Assembly: GCF_027923225.1 (NCBI RefSeq)
Contig: NZ_BSDI01000037.1
Location: 1 to 64,000, forward strand
Direction: 5' to 3'
Source: Phytohabitans aurantiacus
GTDB taxonomy: Bacteria; Actinomycetota; Actinomycetes; Mycobacteriales; Micromonosporaceae
DNA length: 64,000 bases
The notes under the pieces were generated by a model. That model ran no database searches and was not told the DNA's origin. It worked only from the letters and a program-made list of their open reading frames with translations. Numbering within the stretch: position 1 is the first letter of the stretch; every line of letters begins with the position of its first letter. The position numbers and the translations under genes are program-made. Shown here in pieces: positions 60,643 to 64,000 of the stretch.

Positions 60643-61989
60643 TTAGGAGTCCCAGATGGCGCCGTACGCCGGGATTCCCCGGCGTTCCAGGCCGTGGACG
60701 ACCTGCCAGGTCAGCTTCTTGTTCGAGATGCAGATGACGGCCTCGGCCCCGAACGCCACGTACGCGGCGTAGGCCAGCTGGACCATGTCGGGCTTGCCGT
60801 GTTCGGCGGTGTCCCACACGGTCGCGTCGGGCTGGCCGGCCAGGATCTCGTCGACCAGCTCGTCGCCGTAGGTGGCTCGCGGGCTGCGGGTCGCCCAGAC
60901 CAGCCGGGAGGGCACCTTCCGGGCCAGCAGATGCGGCAGTACCGGGCCGATGCCGCTGCCGGTGGCGACGTACACCACCTTGGTGAACAGGGTCTCGATG
61001 TTGGCGACCCCCGCGGTCGTGATGCCCTTGACCCACACGTGCGTCGGCATGTCGTCGATGAACGACCCGGTCCAGTCGCCGGCGCGGGAGATGGTGAGCC
61101 GGAAGCCGGCCTCGCCCGGGGCCGGCACATTGGCGAACGAGTGCCATTCCCACAGTGGACGGCGGCTGATCGCGGTGGACGATCCGGCGAACGGGGTCAC
61201 CCCGTGGTTGAAGCGCGCCAGCGCCACGTGGTTGGAGGGCCGGCTGACATCCACCCGTACCCGGCGCAGGCGCAACCACGGCAGCGCGACGCTGAAGGTG
61301 AGCAGGGCCAGTACCCAGAGCTGCGGCGCGGCCAGCGGGCTGCCGGGTTCCGGACGGACGGACAGCACGGTCTGTACCCAGAACAGGACCAGCGCGCTCC
61401 AGCCGCCGAACCGGTGCGCCCGTTCGAACCGGTCGTGCCGCCTGGCCCGGTAGCCGGGGCGCGCCATCGCCACGATGACGGCCAGCAGGGCCAGCAGCGC
61501 GTACGAGACGACGAGCAGGCCGGTGGAGACCGCCGGATCGCCGCGCAGCGCGGCGACGGTGAGCGAGCCGCTGAGGACGAGAAACCACAGCGTCCCGGCG
61601 AGGGCGCCGCCGACGTGCAGCCCGCCGAAGTGGTACACCTTCGCCAGGGTCCAGCGGATCCGCAGCGGCCAGTGGGTGGGCGCTCGGGTGGCGAGCCAGA
61701 ACAGCAGGTTGACGACGTACTGCTGGCGGATGAGGATGGCGAGCGCGAAGTTGGCCAGTACCGCCGCGGAGATGGCCGCGAGGTCGATGTGTCCGCCCGA
61801 CCACCAGCCGCCACCCGTGAGGGCGTGACCGAGCAGGGCCAGGTTCGCGACGCCGACGAGAGCGGCGAGGCGGTTGTGGTGCATCAGCCGGGGATGCTTG
61901 AGGAGCCGGCGCAGCGGCGAGGTCGGTGGTGGCAGTGCGAGCTGGTCGGCGGCGGAGGCGGCGGGAGCGGCCGGGCTGATGACGCTCAT
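60643..61989 (-). CDS. Membrane flavoprotein with FNR-like domain, TmpA-like
   Basis: 448 aa. N-terminal half has about six hydrophobic helices (VGVANLALLGHALTG, LANFALAILIRQQYVVNLLF, TLWFLVLSGSLTVAAL, LLVVSYALLALLAVIV). The C-terminal half is a ferredoxin-NADP-reductase-like module: VDVSRPSNHVALARFNHG, FVNVPAP-like loop, and the NAD-binding VVYVATGSGIGPVLPHLLAR. This matches the layout of the fungal TmpA family (membrane flavoprotein that is the C-terminal twin of an NRPS-like enzyme TmpB) and some bacterial A-domain partners. Its ATGA overlap with the adenylation gene supports joint function. Confidence 0.7.
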   Translation of the reverse strand: MSVISPAAPAASAADQLALPPPTSPLRRLLKHPRLMHHNRLAALVGVANLALLGHALTGGGWWSGGHIDLAAISAAVLANFALAILIRQQYVVNLLFWLATRAPTHWPLRIRWTLAKVYHFGGLHVGGALAGTLWFLVLSGSLTVAALRGDPAVSTGLLVVSYALLALLAVIVAMARPGYRARRHDRFERAHRFGGWSALVLFWVQTVLSVRPEPGSPLAAPQLWVLALLTFSVALPWLRLRRVRVDVSRPSNHVALARFNHGVTPFAGSSTAISRRPLWEWHSFANVPAPGEAGFRLTISRAGDWTGSFIDDMPTHVWVKGITTAGVANIETLFTKVVYVATGSGIGPVLPHLLARKVPSRLVWATRSPRATYGDELVDEILAGQPDATVWDTAEHGKPDMVQLAYAAYVAFGAEAVICISNKKLTWQVVHGLERRGIPAYGAIWDS

Positions 61990-63542
61990 GCCGCCAACCC
62001 CATGATGTGCCGCAGCGCCGCCTTGTCGATCTTTCCGCGGCTGGTCTCGGGCAGGACGGGCAGCGGGTACACGACCGTGGGGACGCAGTAGTAGGGCAGC
62101 ACGGAGGCGACCGCCTGCCTGGCGATCTCCGGGTCGACGTGGCCGGGCGCGACGAAGGAGACGAGGCTGCGATCGTCGAGCTTGAGCGTGACCGCCCGCC
62201 GGCAGCCCGGTACCGACTCGAGGATGGCCGATACCGAATCCAGCTCCACGCGGAATCCGCGGACCTTGACCTGGTCGTCCGTGCGGCCCAGGTGCTCCAG
62301 TCGCCCGTCCGGGGTCCAGCGGCCGAGGTCCCGGGTGCGGAACATCAGGCGGTCGCCGCCGAGGAACGGGTCGGGGACGTAGCGCTCCGCGTTCAGTGCC
62401 GCGTCGCCCAGGTATCCGGCGGAGACGCAGTCTCCCCCGGCCCACATTTCGCCGGTGGCGCCGATAGGGCATGGATGTCCGGTCGGGTCGAGCACGTACA
62501 CGGTGTTGTTGGGTGTGGGGCGCCCGATGGTGAGCGGTCCGGCGGGGTCGTGGCGGTGCATCGTGTTGACGATGGTGGTTTCGGTGGGGCCGCACGCGTT
62601 GTAGAAGGCGGCGCGGCGGGCCCACCGGTCGGCGAGTGCTCGCGGGCAGGGCTCGCCGGCCACCGCCACCACCTTCACCGGCCCGCACCGGTCGGGGTCG
62701 AGTCCACCCAGGACGGTCGGGGTGGCGACGATGACGTCGACGCGCTGGGCGGTCTCGGCGATGTCCTGGCCCCGGATGACGAGGGTGGCGCCGTGGCTGA
62801 GGCAGCCCAGGATCTCCCACGCCGCCATGTCGAACGCCACGTTGAGCAGCTGCCCGACCCGCCATCCCGGCCGGATGCCGAGGTCTCCGGGCGCGGTGAG
62901 CAGGATGTTGCAGACGTTGCGGTGGGTGACGGCGACGCCGTTGGGGCGGCCGGTGGTGCCGGAGGTGAACAGCACATAGCAGTTCTCGCCGGCGCCGACC
63001 GGGCGGTACTGGTCGCCCCCGTCGTCCGACGACATCAGGGTGTCGATGGCGATGAGGCGGTGGCCGGCGGGCACCGGTATCCGATCGGCGACGCCGGACG
63101 TGGTCAGGATGACCCGGGTCGCCGCGGCGTCGATGACGTGGCGGAGGTGGGCGGTCGGGGCGAGGCCGGCGTCCTGCGGGACGTACGCGGCGCCGGCCTT
63201 CAGGACGCCGAGTATCCCGACCAGCATGGGAATGCCGCGCCGGACGAACACCGCGACGTTGTCGCCGGGGCGGACGCCGTGGCCGGCCAGCCGGGCGGCG
63301 AGCCGGTTCGCCTGGCGGTCCAGCTCGCCGTAGGTGATCGTCTCGCCGTGGTGTTCGGCGGCGGTGGCGTCCGGGCGGGTTGCCGCGTGCCGCTCGAACG
63401 CGTGGTGGATGTGGGTGTCCGGTACCGCCGCGACCAGCCCCTGCCCGAAGAGCTGGAACCTGCGGCGGTCATGGCCTGACAGATGGTCCAGCAGGGGTGT
63501 GGACCAGGCCGTCGAGGTCCGTTCGATCAGTTGCTGATACAT
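61986..63542 (-). CDS. Stand-alone NRPS-like adenylation enzyme
   Basis: 518 aa from ATG at 63542 (GGAGGG 10 nt upstream). AMP-forming adenylation core: A3 FTSGTTGRPNGVAVTHRN, A4 NVAFDMAAWEILG, A5 FYNACGPTETTIVN, A7 FRTRDLGRW, A8 GRTDDQVKVRGFRVEL and A10 ETSRGKIDKAAL with the Lys. It ends right after A10: no carrier protein or thioesterase domain. So it releases the acyl-adenylate to a separate acceptor or to CoA. Coupled by ATGA to the membrane flavoprotein. Substrate pocket not readable by eye. Confidence 0.9.
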   Translation of the reverse strand: MYQQLIERTSTAWSTPLLDHLSGHDRRRFQLFGQGLVAAVPDTHIHHAFERHAATRPDATAAEHHGETITYGELDRQANRLAARLAGHGVRPGDNVAVFVRRGIPMLVGILGVLKAGAAYVPQDAGLAPTAHLRHVIDAAATRVILTTSGVADRIPVPAGHRLIAIDTLMSSDDGGDQYRPVGAGENCYVLFTSGTTGRPNGVAVTHRNVCNILLTAPGDLGIRPGWRVGQLLNVAFDMAAWEILGCLSHGATLVIRGQDIAETAQRVDVIVATPTVLGGLDPDRCGPVKVVAVAGEPCPRALADRWARRAAFYNACGPTETTIVNTMHRHDPAGPLTIGRPTPNNTVYVLDPTGHPCPIGATGEMWAGGDCVSAGYLGDAALNAERYVPDPFLGGDRLMFRTRDLGRWTPDGRLEHLGRTDDQVKVRGFRVELDSVSAILESVPGCRRAVTLKLDDRSLVSFVAPGHVDPEIARQAVASVLPYYCVPTVVYPLPVLPETSRGKIDKAALRHIMGLAA

Positions 63543-64000
63543 CGCGGCATGTCCCTCCGATCGATGTGTGCGCGCCAGCCGCACATGTACATCGATGCTT
63601 GTGGAGAGATCTCAGAACGTTCTTAGAAGGCGTCCGGGCCGGCGCCGTGGGCAGCCGCACGGTGAATCGCGCGCCCCGCCCGGGCTGGCCGGCAGCGGTG
63701 ATGGTGCCGCCGTGGCTCTCGACGACCTCCCGGGTCAGCGCGAGCCCGATGCCGAACCGCTGGCCGGTGCCGGCGGTCCCCCGGACGAACCGGTCGAACA
63801 TCGTGCCGGCCCGCGCCGGATCGAAGCCGACACCGGTGTCCGCGACGACCAACTCCACCGCGCCGCCGCCGTCGACGGCCGTAACGGAGACCGTGATGCG
63901 TCCCTGCGGCGGCGTGTGCCCGATAGCGTTGTCCAGCAACGCCGACACCATCCGCCGCAGGGCGGACACGATCCCCGGCACCACGAGCGGCCCGGCTCCC
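63469..64000 (-). CDS. Histidine kinase, C-terminal part (gene cut by window edge)
   Basis: The ATPase domain of a sensor kinase: RRMVSALLDNAIGHTP (N box), VVADTGVGFDP (G1), MFDRFVRGTAGTGQRFGIGL (F and G2 boxes), GGTITAAGQPGRGARFTVRL. The frame stays open to the window end, so the sensor and dimerisation parts lie outside. The last 55 residues after RFTVRLPTAP are not kinase-like and overlap the adenylation start by 74 nt. The system may control the operon downstream. Confidence 0.82.
   Translation of the reverse strand, partial: GAGPLVVPGIVSALRRMVSALLDNAIGHTPPQGRITVSVTAVDGGGAVELVVADTGVGFDPARAGTMFDRFVRGTAGTGQRFGIGLALTREVVESHGGTITAAGQPGRGARFTVRLPTAPARTPSKNVLRSLHKHRCTCAAGAHTSIGGTCRDVSATDRTDLDGLVHTPAGPSVRP

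Overview
The window is very GC-rich actinobacterial DNA. Starts are often GTG, many stops and starts overlap as ATGA or GTGA, and regulators include a SARP/NB-ARC/TPR protein, a SigE-like sigma factor, and XRE, PadR, HxlR and LacI proteins. Several secreted carbohydrate enzymes carry CBM2 modules. This fits a soil or plant-associated filamentous actinomycete, probably Micromonosporaceae; that family assignment is inference, not something a marker gene here proves. No rRNA, tRNA, CRISPR array, insertion sequence or phage gene was seen.

Layout. 0.2-4.3 kb: an unknown protein, a secreted pectate lyase behind LacI-type palindromes, and two small secreted proteins. 4.4-8.6 kb: an ABC-2 exporter coupled to a histidine kinase/response regulator pair, then a pyridoxamine-phosphate-oxidase-like protein. 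9.6-16.2 kb: a six-gene, translationally coupled operon for a branched-chain-type ABC importer (lipoprotein, fused LivHM permease, LivG, LivF, a 'choice-of-anchor P' surface protein, a small membrane protein). Boxes matching the KstR steroid-regulator consensus stand in front of it, so steroid-like substrates are a reasonable guess. 16.2-20.8 kb: SDR/XRE divergent pair and a PadR, membrane protein, GH5 operon. 21.5-26.4 kb: small secreted protein, Tat-exported flavin dehydrogenase, unknown protein, second two-component system. 27-36.7 kb: ArsR-like/SRPBCC/DUF6069 operon, DUF4184 protein, TetR pair, serine hydrolase, GNAT, RHH-Clp-N protein, HAD-like protein and dTDP-sugar-reductase-like protein. 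36.8-41.6 kb: streptogrisin-type protease with a secreted partner, methyltransferase, CBM2-esterase, membrane protein. 41.7-47.8 kb: TPR protein facing a JmjC oxygenase coupled to a 57-residue peptide gene, SigE-like sigma factor with membrane partner, peptidase E, and a truncated Nudix gene. 47.9-53.98 kb: frameshifted membrane protein, SARP regulator, secreted protein, HxlR and NmrA-like pair. 54-59.3 kb: CBM2-glycosidase, GH127 arabinofuranosidase and LacI regulator sharing one operator. 59.9-64 kb: crotonase, TmpA-like membrane flavoprotein and stand-alone adenylation enzyme in one operon behind a partial histidine kinase.

The intergenic spaces hold two dispersed repeat families. Repeat A is a 76-nt palindromic unit bounded by GATC (nine copies, usually beside a tract of almost pure G and C). 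Repeat B is about 58 nt (nine copies, two inverted pairs each followed by a locus-specific long hairpin). One repeat A copy supplies the stop codon of the GH5 gene.

The most promising undescribed systems are the adenylation/TmpA-like/crotonase operon, the JmjC oxygenase with its peptide, and the repeat B plus variable hairpin composite.
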